Shown: positions 5,509-5,688 of the stretch, in pieces
How positions within the stretch are numbered: position 1 is the first letter of the stretch
How the letters are laid out: the number at the start of each line of letters is the position of its first letter
Assembly (NCBI GenBank): GCA_020050775.1
Contig: JAGVKC010000062.1
Span: forward strand, 1-5,688
DNA: 5,688 nt
Source of the DNA: Minisyncoccota bacterium
GTDB taxonomy: Bacteria > Patescibacteriota > Minisyncoccia > Phycocordibacterales > SBAW01
Direction: 5' to 3'
Program-made: the position numbers and the translations under genes
The notes under the pieces: generated by a model
What the model saw: only the letters and a program-made list of their open reading frames with translations
The model's database searches: none
What the model was told of the DNA's origin: nothing

Positions 5509-5688
5509 TTAGTTCGACCAGAATGAGCCAGTTGTGGGCTTTGGTGCGGTAAATGTAAACCACATAACCAATCCGGCACACCAAGTGACAAAACCCATGA
5601 GAACAAGCTTGAAGATAAGGACGAACCAGTACGCTTCCGGCGGAGCACTCGCAACAACGACAGAGTCGTCAGTAAAGATAATGAGCGC
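5509..5688 (-). CDS. C-terminal 59 residues of a membrane protein, N-terminus outside the window
   Basis: The frame is open from the window edge to TAA at 5509-5511, with a second TAA directly behind it. The visible part begins ALIIFTDDSVVVASAPPEAY. One long hydrophobic segment follows at visible residues 20-46 (YWFVLIFKLVLMGFVTWCAG, then LVMWFTF), and a short polar tail ends in GSFWSN. It is therefore an integral membrane protein or a subunit with a C-terminal helix; the family is not recognisable from this fragment. A terminator 5 nt after the stop supports the reading. A longer frame at 5298-5657 on the same strand runs through this terminator and the promoter behind it, and is rejected. 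Confidence 0.7.
   Translation of the reverse strand, partial: ALIIFTDDSVVVASAPPEAYWFVLIFKLVLMGFVTWCAGLVMWFTFTAPKPTTGSFWSN

Noticed and set aside
5298..5657. 119-codon minus-strand reading frame
   Set aside because: It runs through a terminator hairpin and a promoter and overlaps two better supported genes in another frame.

Overview
The whole window is read from the minus strand. It looks like bacterial chromosome with about half G+C, short intergenic gaps and the standard genetic code: every reading frame I followed ends in TAA or TAG and contains no in-frame TGA. A tRNA without an encoded CCA end, an RND pump with a long adaptor but no visible outer-membrane partner, and several small uncharacterised proteins fit a Patescibacteria/CPR genome (Paceibacteria-like). 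That placement is an inference from style, not from a marker gene.

Layout in the direction of transcription (right to left). (1) 5509-5688: the C-terminal end of a small membrane protein, closed by a strong hairpin terminator whose T-run merges into a good promoter. (2) 5168-5422: an 84-residue protein with two membrane segments, a strong Shine-Dalgarno site and its own terminator. (3) 4653-5042: a 129-residue soluble basic protein that may be a very divergent cold-shock/OB-fold protein. It has an extended -10 promoter upstream and a terminator that overlaps its stop codon. (4) 4528-4600: tRNA-Ile(GAU). (5) 4333-4527: a non-coding stretch rich in inverted repeats. It includes an 11-nt copy of the tRNA 3' end and a segment of about 94 nt closed by a 7-bp stem. 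(6) 2734-4332 and 1-2730: a two-gene operon for an RND efflux system, with a 532-residue HlyD/AcrA-type adaptor followed after 3 nt by the permease. The permease runs off the left edge after 910 codons.

The adaptor and permease should work as one envelope transporter: the permease uses the proton gradient and the adaptor extends outward from the membrane. No TolC-like gene is seen, and the adaptor has an unusually long Ala/Ser-rich helical hairpin. The right-hand third is a series of separately terminated single-gene units. The items most worth a second look are the tRNA-proximal structured segment with its duplicated tRNA end, the divergent cold-shock-like protein, and the enlarged adaptor hairpin. 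I did not find a convincing new multi-gene system.
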